From: Terebella lapidaria | Taxonomy: Eukaryota; Annelida; Polychaeta; Terebellida; Terebellidae | Direction: 5' to 3' | Length of the DNA: 64,000 nucleotides | Assembly: GCA_949152475.1 (NCBI GenBank) | Contig: OX424555.1 | Coordinates: 95,575,515 to 95,639,514, forward strand | In this document: piece by piece, positions 51,601-64,000 of the stretch | Position numbering within the stretch: the first letter of the stretch is position 1 | How the letters are laid out: each line of letters begins with the position of its first letter | The notes under the pieces: model-generated | Seen by the model: the letters and a program-made list of their open reading frames with translations, nothing else | Told to the model about the DNA's origin: nothing | Databases searched by the model: none | Translations under genes and position numbers: made by a program

Positions 51601-54600
51601 ACGAAAGGTTTATTTCATATATTTGTAATGATATTTCATGAACGTCAAATGATTTATAATGAATACGACTCCATATTTTTTTAAGGAAACTTGAGAATGA
51701 CCGTAGTTTCGCGACAGTAGGCCTATATGTATATCATATGTATACAGATCTATATATAACATGCATTTACAATTTGACGATTCATTCGTACGCATACAAT
51801 TATTTCAATTAAAGTGATGCTATCAAACAATAGAGATACCACAAACGTGACGCAGATAAGTGTAAAAGCTTTGTTAATCGTCTAAATTTATGGCAACTTC
51901 AGACTCTGCTATTGACACAGATGCGGCACATCATGTCATGAACAAAGCGAGATTATATCGTGATAACAGTATATCCACTTACACTCAAATCCATACATGG
52001 CACGAGATATATAATGATGATATATGACCTTTCTCTGCAAAGTTAGTGACGTCACAGAGACGCCCACTACAGTTCACAGCCTCATTGTGTAAAACAACAA
52101 GATAAACACCGTCCTACCCATAGGTAGACATCACGTCTCTTATGACAGCTTTCATAACCGTCATATATCCCAAATAACAAGATGTTTACAGGACGAAAAA
52201 AGCTCGACCCTCATTAGCGATAATAGGGGATTATTTCGTGTTGTTGGCTGTAGTCCACAGATTGATCTGTTTGTCGAAGAAACCTCTAGCCCACTTTTAT
52301 GTTCTTTGCCATCATTTTGAGTAGAAATGTGTACTCATCACGCAGCAACTGCAGTAAAGATGGCCATTTGAACATGTGGGTGTTGAAATCGGAAAACGAT
52401 ATTGTTCATACGCATGATTATTTCTTTTTAAATATTTGTTTCTTTATTGAAAAAAAAACACACACCATGTTTTACACTTTATGTTTCATATTTCATGTTG
52501 AAATTCATTGCCGCCAACCCTGGTATAAAAATACAACGATGTAATCTTAATCTCACAAAGTTTTGATTTCTGGTGACATTTTACATGTGAACAAAAACCC
52601 TGACGAAATAGAACACTCATAATCAAAATCCGGCCGCCTGGTCCGATATCAACCCTCTCTCCACTCTAACTGATAGCGGGGGTCTGCTTCTATACCTGGG
52701 GTCATCTGAGAAGTAACAGTTGGCGACAGGTAGATTGGAGGCTGTGAAACTTTACACCGGCAGCTAGTGGTCGGTGATTAGTCTCGCCACAGGGAGTCTC
52801 CTGTTGGTTGTAGTTTACAAAATGTCACCTGGATCGTACCTGTTGAGGGAGGTTGACAGTCTTCATCGCGAATGTTGCCGCAGTTCTCGTCGCGCATCTC
52901 CAATGGTGAAGGGAAGAAGGCTGCCGGTAATAATACATACGCATGGAGTAAAGATCACATCACTATCACAAATTTGTTTCCAAGAAGTCAGGGGCAGGGC
53001 AGGGAGGTGTCGCTGACACCCTGGTATCATTGCTGGCTCTCCTGGTATTTTCTACCAACACGGGGAACTACGACAAAGAACAACGGAAACGCCTACTTTT
53101 CACGGCATTACAACTTAGTGCGCTCGTCTGTTGTTTGTCATTCTTGAAAATATATCAAAATAAACGAAAAATAAAACATATAGATATCAGACCGTCCGTG
53201 AATGAATATCACGAAATACTAGGGTCGTATACAGCATTCAGAATGTTAAACCAACTGAATACTCCAGTTGTTCTTATTTCCTCTCAGCGGAAACATACTT
53301 CTGTTCATGAAACATTCATTCTGTGATGGCAGTATGCTGGAAATTGCATCAATAATAACAGTAGAATTTGTACGAAGCGTGGCGTGAGTCTGCATTGGTT
53401 AATTGAATAAGTCTGTCGGCGTGATATTAGCGAGTTAGGCACTGACAAAAAGACGATATTTAGACAGATTCTAGGAATGTCAGGGTTCACACGTGGCCGA
53501 ATATTTTTTTTTATGTGTGGCATGTTTCTAATTACGCTGAAGTGATTTCGACAGTAAGTTCCTTAACAGTATAGCTATACAGAAATTCACAGCTTGAGGT
53601 CTCGCTTCTCAAGAAAAATGGGTCAATGCGGATTTTTTAAATATACGAATAGATCGAAATGTGATGCTTGTATCGACGAGATCTAGACGATCCCAATAGG
53701 AAACCTGAAATGAAACACTTGGCGAAATAAAAAACAACCCACGAACTTATATCCAAGTACATCCAACTTTTACGATACTCGCAATTTTGTTTACACAACT
53801 GTACATTAATAAAACTATTGGATAATTCGACAGTTACTTCATAATCAATGTAATCGAAATGATGTTTTCATCTCTACCAAACTGCATATTTACAATTTGT
53901 GAAATGTGGGGACACGAACTGCAATAGCTGGATTTGTTTTTGATACAAACAGATGAGCGGGATTCAATTGCGCGTCGCCACATGTGGCAAGAGTGTTCTG
54001 TTGTCAATCTGCGGGTGGTTTCGCTAAAAACCCGTAATAACCGAAATACGTCTGTAGTCGGTGCTTAGTGCTACAGAACTCCGGGGTGAATGAGTGCTTT
54101 AATTTTCTAATAGGAAAATTTATGAGACTTTCACGTGGATGGGAATAAACTGGACCACCTTGGAGTAATCAGCTGAAAAAAGTCCAACGATAGACTGGAA
54201 ACACATTTGACATCACCGTTTGTCTGTTTTGATTCAATATGAAATATTTGGTTGATAAATATTGTAGTATGCCACAGGACACCTGCTGTTGGACAAGGTC
54301 GCTTCAGCAGATTGGATCTATGTAGAGCCCAATAATTAATGTACTGTATGTTTATTCTTTTTTTCACTTTATTGGACAAAACCAAAACGCTCTTGTCCAC
54401 AAAGAATAGTGAGTATTAATGAGTATTAAAGGTCAGTGTTAGCTAGTTGACGATCATACCATGGTGAGACTATTGAATGAGTAATCCGCGATGACCCATC
54501 AGTGACACGTTTCTTACACTCGCTCAGTGTACAAGCCATCTGGAGAGCATTGTACTGGTCACGGTGCCAATATTGTGACAGACACGCTGTCCACACACAA

Positions 54601-55200
54601 TACCAGGGAGGCGGCGAGTATCCGCACCTAGTAAAGAAGGTCTGGGGCACGTGAAAACAAATGTTCCGCACGTGAGACGCGCACACACACGGGAATTATG
54701 AAGTCACGGCAAATAACAGCTACGTGTCTATCAGAAATCAGAAGTCCTGTTTTTCTTGGAATTAAAAAGCAAAAAGTAAGAATGTGTTTGAATGTGTAAA
54801 CAACGACCTATCAAAAGCGTGTGATGACTTCACCTATAGCCTTCAACTCATCATATTTCGTGTACATGTAGTCTACTTCAAAATGCATGGTGAGATCTTG
54901 AGGAACTGAAGAGTTCGTGTATTCTTATGCAGTTAGACGTCTTTCAGGGTCACTTTGATGGTAAGTCAAAATATGTATTAAATTACGAGTGGTATTCAAT
55001 GAGAAGACCCAAGAACACGGTGTGACTTCTTTTGAAGTTAGTTACAAAATATTGGGGGAAAATCCCAGTCCCACGAGAAATTGAAAATATATCAGTGTGT
55101 GAATTATTGACAACCATGTACGTAGGTAAATGGGATTCTTTCACCCTAAACCCCGAAAACTGATCAAATTTAGATGTGTCTTCTTTCTCAGCCTAAATAC
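48621..55200. other. Intergenic, no gene seen
   Basis: There is no credible gene in 6.6 kb. GCGCGATATATCGCGC at 49175-49190 is a perfect 16-bp palindrome. A GC-richer block at about 52620-52800 may be regulatory. Open frames near 49463-49762 (minus) and 49888-50148 (plus) show no known motif. Confidence 0.5.
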
Positions 55201-55216
55201 AGCATCCGGGCATCTG

Positions 55217-55276
55217 CCGGATCACGCAACCGCAGCGCCCTCTGGGGACCAATGGAGCGAGTTGCGTGGATCCCGG
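55217..55276. promoter_or_regulatory. Hairpin enclosing a CTCF-like core
   Basis: CCGGATCACGCAAC (55217-55230) pairs with GTTGCGTGGATCCCGG (55261-55276) apart from two bulges. The 30-bp loop holds AGCGCCCTCTGGGG, whose reverse complement CCCCAGAGGGCGCT resembles the CTCF consensus, followed by a CCAAT word. Function is inference. Confidence 0.3.
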
Positions 55277-55540
55277 GTAAATTGAAAATGTAACATCTGG
55301 GTCACTGGGGCCGATAATTGTATGGTTGAATGGCGTGTTGTGGCCGATCAAAGCAGGGGTTTGGTAGACTGGGAGTTGGAGAGATCGAATTATCGGTCCG
55401 GAAATGTGCTAGCCAGACGTAACGATGACGTATGAGATAATTTATTATTTAAAAGTGCACGCTGTTCAACGTGGACTGGCATTATTACTATCCAAACTAC
55501 ATGTATATAAGAGATATTCTCCAACAGATCAATTCAGTAC

Positions 55541-55630
55541 GATAATGTTATGGTGTATTTTATGTTTCTTATTGGCATCATCGAAATCTGATTGTATTGG
55601 TGGTAATAGATTGATACTTACATTCGACTG
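55541..55630 (+). repeat. Dispersed repeat family R1, copy
   Basis: This copy contains GTGTATTTTATGTTTC, TTGGCATCATCGAAATCTG and TGTATTGGTGGTAATAGATT followed by GATACTTACATTCG, colinear with 63066-63160. Confidence 0.6.
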
Positions 55631-58600
55631 GTTTGTGTTTGAGAAAAAGAACTTCTAGAAAAAAAGCTATAGGATCCTTTGGGCTTGAATTAAAATGAAG
55701 CAAACCCTGAATGATCTGTGTTTAATGACTACTTTTCAATATTTCAATGTGTGAATGAGATACATCAGTCGCACTCTGTAACTTTTATATGTCGCACAGG
55801 AAATTGTGGTTTTGCCGAGGGGGGTGACTTTTTCCGCCTGTGAGAACTATTATTGCATGTTTTGAGTCAGATGTTAACACAAATTTGAATTATTTATTCT
55901 CATGTATTTCATGAATTGCTGAAAAATGATTGTAATCTGTTTTACATACATGACAGAAATGAGTGTATGGTGACACAGTGGGCAAACGAATAGCTTGAAA
56001 ATAAATTTAGGGTTTCAAACTTCAGAATTCACCTTTCTTTACATTTTGAAAACAAATAGCTGATTTAGACAAGAGTTATGGCACGCTGTATCACTTGTAG
56101 CTTCAGGCTTAACTTATAATTTTCAAAAGAAGCGATTGTCCGAACTCGCAGTAAATAACAGTTTTTCGGTCAACAATGACAAGGTGTAACGCGGAGCGTC
56201 GCACGCGAACAGCGAAATGACCAGTTAGAATTCTTCAATACATCTGCTGGCTCCGGGCCTATGAAAACGTGTCATTGTTTCAACGCCAATTGTGTTCGGA
56301 GGGAGACGTTCAGAACAGTCGCTCGGAGCTATTCGACGTGTTAAATTAACGGCTCGGTACAATTCAGAGCCAACAACTACTCGTGTCAGACAACACTGGT
56401 TAGACAACACGTTATATTTCTCATAAAAATGCACAAAGGTGTCCATACATTTTTCGTCTCTGGCGCTCTTATATAGCTTGAAACTACCCACATAATTTTC
56501 ATTAAAAAAACGGGACATCTTCATGTCGGAAACGACACTGTGTCACGAACGCTTTCAAAAGGCAGTTTTATTTCTGAAAGCGTCCCAACTCCGGAAGTAT
56601 TTTATTGCTATCAAATAGTACTGAAAATATAAACAATGATAAGCATGGTGTTACTAAAGCATGTTTCACGAAATATTATCCTATTCTGGTCATTAGTTGT
56701 ACTATATCTTACTACAATTCATACTGCCACAATTCATCACACAAGTTGCATAACTTTAAATTCAGAACTAAAATATAAATTTATTTCACCCAGAGCTTTA
56801 CTCGTAATGTTGAATAATATCTAGGGCTATTTCTGGAAGCTGTGTGGGCATTTCATGCACAGTATGGGGCACTACATGTACAGCGAGTGAATTACGAAAA
56901 TATTATTGAATCTCAAGTGATTGAATCTTAAAACCGCTACGCTGATAGCGAAGGTATAGATATAAACGGCACCATTATATATAAGGCTTATAGATTCGGA
57001 ATATTGCTACAGAGGACTGTAAATGACAAAGCCTTTGACCTTGTGGCTCACATTGAATGGTTTTCAATGTAGTTGAGTTGTTGAGTAGTTGGACCACAAC
57101 TCCCAAGAAAAGGGCAGTCTATTGCACCAGATACACCTCAATAGAACATGACGCCTTCAACAACATGTTCAACAAACTAAATATATCTCCCAAGAGTTTT
57201 ATAAGTAAATGAAACACCAGCGCTTGCTTTTGTTTCCTCAAGTGTTACAGATGTAAATGTAGATAGCTTTTATTATCAGTGTTTTGTCACCAGTCGTTAG
57301 AATTCCTGCTACTCCTGACGGGACAGGTGTCAGGTAAAGCAGTGTGGACCGAGTGACAGGCACGGTGAATAGACGGGAGATAAATCAGCCTTTATAGGTT
57401 CAACCTGACCATCAACAAGTCAAATCACTCCATGCGAGCGAAATACCCCCTGGTTAGATCAAGGCCTGTGATTTTTGGCGTGTTTCAAATAACGTAGGAA
57501 GCATTTTATATTTCTTTTCTGATGAAAAACAGCAATATGCAAAATAGTTGTTTTTTGTCACGATCATAGCAAAAAAGCGTTATCATTTACTTGCAGCGAT
57601 GCTGTCGGCCTATACCAATCAAAACGTTGACTCATGATTCTAATATTACCCCAGATTCTGAATCCTTTAGGAATTATCGCGGACTCCTATCAGCAGAATT
57701 GCAATGAATATTAAACACCCCTGACTGTGTTGTCATCAAAATGAAACAAATGAAGACAGCGACATCTGTCGATGCCAACATCTTGATCAGAATGATCCCA
57801 AAGTTTGGAGACACAACTCAGCTTCGTAATCTAGTCGGATGTTTCGAAGGTTTTATCACTGAAAAGAAAACAGTTTCGAGTTAATTAACTTCCAAAAGTC
57901 TCCAAGTCTTGTGAACGAGTTACCAGACCAGTTAACACCACTGACCTTCTTAATTAACGTTCTCCAGTTAAAATATTCCAATGGACTTTGGAACTCGAAA
58001 TCTGTTTGATGCTTGCAAAAACCACGCAACTATGCAAATCTATGTTGCGTAGTTATGAAACATCATAGCACAGACACACAGAAATTACTCAACACACAAC
58101 ATAGAAAAGACATAAACATAGAATATAGCAGTATGAATCATATCTTGTGCCACAAACTAGTTACCCGCCTGTAGCAACTGCTGGAGTTATCATACCGCCG
58201 TATCCTGACTGACAGGGGCCGGTGTTACACCAGCAGCTCCCGTCCGTCATGTGTGTGTTTGTCTGTCCGGACAAGGTGCATACTTACACGTCAAACCTGT
58301 CTGAACATCCGTATAATCGAGGTTTAATGGCATCTTGAATGTCTGACTGTCTTTAGATCATGTAGCAATGTTTTTAACAACTGTGTGAATTAGGTAATCC
58401 ACACCACACCCAAGGTGGTAGTTTGGTTGAACGTCTGGGAGTAAGACTTTGAGATGACCAAACAATTGTTGGTGTCATGAAATACGTTACCTATCATCAT
58501 ATCTCAGCAAAAGTAGTGATATATATTTTTTAGAGCTAAAACATATCTGAGTATTAATGAATTATAGATATGTCATGCCCGAGGCTATTGAAAGTAGTCT

Positions 58601-59160
58601 TTATCATCATCACATCCACAGTTGTATGAGTATTATAGTCTTGGCAATCCCATACACTGAATCACGAAGTTTCATTAATTACTCCTGTCAAGCTTTTGGG
58701 TACAAGTGTACGAAATACTACGAAGAACTACTACGCTTTTTGCGATGGAGAAAGCACAAAAATTGCTACCAATATGTAATTTGTCTTGTTCATACAATCA
58801 TAACAACTAACTAATTATTGTTTTTACCCCAATCTCAGTCCGGCCCGTTCGTGAGAAACGCGTCCATGCGTAAGTACGGTAATTAATGCGAATTTAATGT
58901 CGCGCGCTGAAAGTATCTAATCGAGACGAGGTGCAGTTTTGGAAAAGTCCTAACGTATTAAAAGTTGAAAAAAAATGGTGTTCGAGAATAAATCACTGAT
59001 TTGTTATGCCGAACCTCTTTCTGCGGAATTTGACATTGAAATGCGATACAATTTTCTTTCTTTTTTGTGGTTGTAGACGTACTTATGTTATTATGAATTG
59101 TTCAAACGACCAATCGCCTGCGAAATATACGTTCAAGAAAAAATTCCAAACAATGAACAC
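55631..59160. other. Intergenic, no gene seen
   Basis: No gene is recognised. A minus-strand 99-codon frame at 56225-56524 has no family resemblance. GC-richer stretches at about 57290-57480 and 57640-58000 are repeat-free and could be regulatory. Confidence 0.45.
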
Positions 59161-59330
59161 TACGGTGGCTGATTTAGGACATGCAAAAAAGTGTTTTTAT
59201 CTCGCTTATAGGACACCAAAAATACAGTTTTCATCTCGTTATTTCGAGATAGTTTTCCGGAATTAACGAGATTCTATCTCGAAAAATGTCTCCAAAGAAG
59301 GAAATTTTTTGTCCTAAATCAGCCACCGTA
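59161..59330. mobile_element. 170-bp inverted-repeat element (MITE)
   Basis: TACGGTGGCTGATTTAGGAC at 59161-59180 is the exact reverse complement of GTCCTAAATCAGCCACCGTA at 59311-59330. The body contains further palindromic ATCTCG/CGAGAT words and encodes nothing. If the outer TA pairs are the target duplication, the element proper is 59163-59328. Reading the ends as starting ACGG gives a 3-bp ACT duplication instead. Its first ten bases equal those of the 3 kb foldback element at 15.9-18.8 kb. Perfect ends suggest a fairly young insertion. Confidence 0.85.
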
Positions 59331-60960
59331 CTACGAAACATGTGAATTTGTCTTTATTGGTTTACTCCACAGACCTACATCACATATTCTGTTATATCTT
59401 TTAAGAAAGGATCATGGATTGTTCACCTACTGCTTCTGTGATACAGAGAGTAGATTGTCAGAAATGTTGTGAAAAATTACTGACAAGTATGAGGACGTAA
59501 GATTCTATGGAAATTGCTCAGTATTTAATATGTCAAAAGTTCATAGACAATAGTTATTATTCAACAAAATAATATAGAAAGCTAACCAGTGACGAATATT
59601 ACTGTTGTTTTATGTCACGAAAAATGGTAAAATTATATATCATGAAACTGAAACCAATGAAAATGATTTTTACAAATAAGACTTAGACACATTTATTCCA
59701 CCATAAACGTGAATAAAATATACACAATTCCGTGTGAGACTTTCGTGTCAGACACACATAATGGTATATACGGTCTAGACACTGGCGGACACGGCGTTAC
59801 ATGAAATACACAATAAATAACATTTGCAAACTTCACGAAGTGAGTAATTTGTCCAATTAAGAATATCACCTGGGAGCGGAGAGCATTCTTTATAATTATC
59901 ATACAACATTTCATTGCTCATTTTCGTGCTGCTGGGCAGTCCGTCATCTTCCCGCACAGCGCGAAATGACACAATTCGCGGTTGGAAAATGTCACCAAAA
60001 AATCACGAATTCCGAAATAACAAAGTTGAAATAATGTGTAAATTCGGTAGTTGTTTTTTCTGTCATTATTCGAAGAATTTACTCATAACCAAGACAAAAG
60101 TTGTATAGTTTCAACTTCAGAGAAGGTAGTTATTGAAACGATTGGTGTGTTTTGTAGCCTTCAGGCGGGATGTACAAAGGATGTCTCAGGTATATTCATG
60201 CGAATTGCCTTCTATGCAGGCGTCCTTGTCATTAACATGTCTTCAGTCCTGTTGGACAACTTTCTCAGCTGTTTACCTTTGTCATTCTAGTTTATACCTC
60301 GGTGATTGTACGTTATACAAAGGTCAAATTAGTTAAGGAAACTCATCCTGTAAATATAAGATAGAAATGATTCCGATGTTATATACTGATTTCGTGTATG
60401 AACTTATTTCAAGAGGATTCGAGTGACCAGCACGAAGTTCTTTGACATTGAAAATGTTCTAAACTGTTTCAGTATTGTGTTTTCGATGTTTCACTGGACC
60501 TTTTCCCAACAGATGTGGTGTGATAAATCACAGACCAGTCTCCGGACATCTGTTGGACAGTCTGCCAGAGGACAAGTGATTTCCATTTCATGACCGGGTA
60601 TTTAGTCAAATAAATTCATCAAGAAGATTGTTAACAAGATAGTGGCAGGTCTTTATGGAATCTACCCACAATTTCTGAGTCATTTTGAGTGGCCTACAAC
60701 GTTTTGAATTCGTGTGGGGACATGTTTTTGTGTGAAACTACCATTTGCGGGGAAATGCGGGTGACCACCATATGTCATGTTATTGTACCGTGCATTATAC
60801 TGGATAGCGTTTGTCACATGGTCTCTGCATTTTTAAGTTTTACAATGGTAATATATGTGGTGTTCTTTTTTCGTTGAATACACATACATTTAGGGTAACT
60901 TTCGACGCGAATGTTTATCAACGGAACACGCGAAAAGAATCGACTGGAACTGCCGTCTCT
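59331..60960. other. Intergenic, no gene seen
   Basis: AT-rich, with no recognisable gene or repeat. Confidence 0.5.
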
Positions 60961-61380
60961 AGTCCGGCCCCAGATTAATCACTTATGACAAATAATCGAA
61001 CAGAACAGTGAACAATCGCCTCTGACAAAAACTAACCTTTTAACAATGACCCGCCAATCGACAGATCGTGGCAATAAAATCTCTGCTACTCAGCCCCAAG
61101 CCCAGCAGAGGACGACCAAAACAATAATTTTGTAGTCGGTGTTCAAAGTGACCACGAGACGACGATCGGCGACAATGAACCATTTAGCGAGAATTAATGT
61201 CCTCCAAAGTCTGTCAGGCTCGGTGGGCAGGTGTCTAACCAGCGCATTGATGGCTGCATTGCCCCTTTTGTTAGCTTCAATTAAAACCATTAACATAAAA
61301 TCGTGATTTACCGAATCACGCCTGAACGCTTGCCGTGTGCGCTCCGATTCCACGCGGTGATTCACCAAAATAAAAACAAT
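60961..61380. promoter_or_regulatory. Candidate regulatory block
   Basis: A sharp rise in GC and motif density between AT-rich flanks. Words include GATTAATC, CAATAAAA, CAATTAAAACC, AACAATGACC, CTTTTGTTAGC (Sox/TCF type) and TTCAAAGTGACC (nuclear receptor half-site type). A minus-strand 92-codon frame crosses it but has no family resemblance. The pattern is what conserved non-coding enhancers look like; conservation has not been tested. Confidence 0.3.
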
Positions 61381-62970
61381 AGCGACAGTTTTCTGTTTTA
61401 TTTCTCATGCGTATTATGAATCTTTTGTCTTACTATGAGATACATTACCATGAATCAGAGCCTGGGAAAAAGGGTGAAATAGCTTGTGACATTTCAAGCT
61501 ATTAGGTTTTTGTTGAACTGACTCAACATGACAAATCGAAAGCTCTGGGGTTTGTTTTGTTTGGTTTTAAATTCGACTTAACATAAGTATCGATCGTTGT
61601 CTTCTGGTGAATTATTATGAAAAATAAAAGCCGTGACCAAATAGTGCGATTTTGTTTTAATATTTCAACATCAAATTAGAGACTGACACATTTCAAATAC
61701 ACATGTTATTGAGCATACCATCCTTAGGTACAATACTATAATAAAGGTACACACGTACTGAACACTGCACGAGACCAGCTGCAGTTCAGACGGGCACCTG
61801 GATATCACGTGATCCGAGTCACGTGACTGGTGATCACGCATCTTGGTCCCATCCGCGTTTTGTTCCGGTAAGTTTCGTGATTCTCCGTTATTTAACCACC
61901 GTAATAACCCCCATTGTAAGATAAACGGAGGAACTGCAGTTTTGTGGGATCTCTAAGTCCACAAAGGTAATCATACCCGATTCAGGTAGCAGAATAATGG
62001 GCTCATATCCAGTCACGACAAATCGCGGTAGAAAGGACAGGGTGTACGGTTACTGTATCCTGGAAAACTGATAACGTCCTGTGTTTGGTCTTCAGTGCGT
62101 CGTTGTGAAAACTACGATACTTCGGTTTCAACTGAAAATGAAATCTACGCTTGTAAAACCATATCCAGAAAATGTAATCATCAGTGGTTCCGTGTCCAGT
62201 GAGAATCCGGATGGTATCGATCAATGTAGCATTGCTAATCTATTGAGATATGTAATGTTACAACTACCATGTGTGATCAATGCATTATCCATCATGTCTC
62301 ACTGGCAAGGTATGCACTACTGCATTGTCAATTCAAGGTCGATGTAACAAAGGTACAAACAAATATACAGTAAGCAAAGCCACATTGCGTGTATATTATG
62401 TTTTAATGACAAGAGTACTTGGACTGGCATATATATCATGGTCAACTGAATGCATATTCCGGATCGTTTTGACTACAGCAATGAGGCTACAATACAATAC
62501 CAAAACACAAAGCTCCCGAGCAAGCATGAGGGGACTCATGTATCATTTCTTATGAACTTAATTCGAGAACGATTATTTGAGAGAGAACAGAATATGTTTC
62601 GAATATCTATTCCAAGTGAACGAAATCCCCACACTTTTTTTAGGGCCTATAGGGTGTTATTCTGACGAAGAAGACAAATTCATCGCAACGCAATTTAGCA
62701 CCTCCCCTTTGTGAAATGTGGATATAGAGCATCGGTTGAATCATGTGTATGTTTACGTATTTAGAATATCAGTATTTGTAATATCAATATTTATGTATTC
62801 CACGAGTAAGTCCACTGTGGTCTACATGCTTTAATTCGGATGTGGTATTGCAGTAATATATAAACACATTCTTGTAGTAGTCACGTCAGTAAATAACGAG
62901 ATACAAGGTCTTTAAAATGTAACACCATGAATGGCTGGCATGTGTGTTGTTGCTTGCTAGTATTGTGAAC
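61381..62970. other. Intergenic with a promoter-like segment
   Basis: No coding gene is recognised. Two CACGTG sites (61806-61811 and 61820-61825), each within TCACGTGA, are followed 45 bp later by CCGGTAAGTTTC, a strong 5' splice-site sequence at about 61866. This could be the promoter and first untranslated exon of a gene lying to the right of the window. Confidence 0.3.
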
Positions 62971-63041
62971 TAACTTGGTCTTTGTCTTTGTCTTGGTCTT
63001 TGTCTTGGTCTTTAACTTGGTCTTTGTCTTGGTCTTTGGTC
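62971..63041 (+). repeat. 12-bp minisatellite
   Basis: About six units of CTTGGTCTTTGT with small variations. Confidence 0.9.
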
Positions 63042-63065
63042 TCGACAAAAGTATTCGGTCGAGCT

Positions 63066-63160
63066 TTGTTTCTATTGCAAAATGTTGTATTTTATGTTTG
63101 TATTGGAATCATCAAAATTTGGCTATATTGGTGGTAATAGATTGATTCTTACATTCACCG
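63066..63160 (+). repeat. Dispersed repeat family R1, copy
   Basis: TTTCTATTGCAAAATGTTGT, GGAATCATCAAAATTTGG and TATTGGTGGTAATAGATT match copy 1 at 2836-2925 with few differences, although the two are 60 kb apart. Confidence 0.65.
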
Positions 63161-64000
63161 ATTCTCAGGAAAAAGATTGAGGCAGACTCTGTGATCATCT
63201 TTGTGATACACGTTCCACACCGATAAACGTATATTATGTACACTGGCATATGGTGCTGGAAATTATTCTTCTTCGAGGGACAACTGACCTAACCTAATAT
63301 GGATGGTTCGTGATTTCTTTAGAAATATCACTTTCCAGGATTCGAGTGCGGAATATGGATCTTGATTATGGATTGTCTCGAACTGCCCATCGATAATTAG
63401 TAACACTGCATGCGTAAACTCCAGTCTCACGATACTGAATTCCACCCAACGCCCTGGATACTGCACTTCATCCATTTGACAAGCACCGCACTGCAAGCAA
63501 GTTCTCCCTTCGAGTTATGCGTTAACAGTTGAACATCATTCGATTTGCTTGCAGGAATTTATTACGCGCTCGCAATTGTAGGAATATGTACGACCGACCG
63601 TTTTACACACTTCTGTCTGATAATGACAATAACACCGGTCCCACTGGTGATATCGCCTAATATTTATATGCCACTAAGTCTACAATGTTAACATTTGCCT
63701 AACACTTTGATAAGAATTTTTCACACTTGGTGTGTGCTGATCCACCGTTATTAGTAAGATTTATGTGGCTATAAGTCCAATGGGTACTATCATTGTTGAC
63801 ATTGAGTGCCATCCCCGATCTACAACATGTCTCGTGTAGGTGATAATTACATATTATTACTCAGATATATTTGTTCCTGTTATTTCCTGAGTTATATGTA
63901 GCTAATGTTTGTTCATTGCATGTTTGCAATCCTCGCTTGGTATAACGAAACGTATACCAAAAGCCTTAGATTTCTTGCAGTTATTTCGTACTTTCCAATT
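63161..64000. other. Intergenic, no gene seen
   Basis: A minus-strand 77-codon frame at 63263-63496 has no recognisable motif. Nothing else stands out. Confidence 0.5.

Noticed and set aside
61090-61368. 92-codon minus-strand frame as a gene
   Set aside because: No family resemblance and no splice sites in suitable positions. The motif-rich non-coding reading fits better.

Overview
The window is 64 kb of animal nuclear DNA, mostly non-coding, from what looks like a marine lophotrochozoan, most likely a mollusc. The basis is one vertebrate-like two-exon gene with a 9.3 kb intron, a canonical eukaryotic tRNA gene, many short diverged repeats and inverted-repeat elements, and a retroelement whose reverse transcriptase and 3' tail resemble copies common in bivalves and gastropods. 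The species assignment is inference; no bacterial or viral gene organisation is present.

Only one protein-coding gene is secure: a heparan sulfate glucosamine 3-O-sulfotransferase on the + strand. Exon 1 is 28142-28698 and exon 2 is 38031-38652. They join in frame into 392 residues with an intact PAPS-binding loop, catalytic glutamate and C-terminal disulfide pair. A GC box and a CCAAT box lie about 0.4 kb upstream, and candidate poly(A) signals follow, the last near 40954. The only secure RNA gene is tRNA-Gly(GCC) at 15593-15663, with a T10 terminator.

The left part (1-27 kb) is a repeat landscape. It holds a broken Penelope-type retroelement (1138-2187, - strand) and a second 3' fragment of the same family (6949-7165, + strand). 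A 59-bp minisatellite lies at 12751-13335. A 3 kb foldback element (15865-18836) has ends that are perfect inverted repeats and arms built of 20-bp tandem repeats. Several small inverted-repeat elements (19.8, 20.9 and 23.6 kb) and dispersed repeats follow. The centre (27.5-41 kb) is the sulfotransferase locus, whose intron has GC-richer, motif-dense blocks that could be enhancers. The right part (41-64 kb) is a gene desert with microsatellites, motif-rich candidate regulatory blocks (about 48.0, 52.6, 55.2, 57.7, 61.0 and 61.8 kb) and one small inverted-repeat element at 59161-59330. That element's ends match those of the 3 kb foldback element.

The most unusual object is the foldback element. 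It has perfect unique ends, two arms of about 73 and 66 units of a 20-bp repeat in opposite orientation, a short centre, a register break at mirrored positions in both arms, and a recently expanded block in one arm only. Its terminal sequence is shared with the 170-bp element 40 kb away, suggesting both were moved by the same kind of transposase, which is not encoded here.
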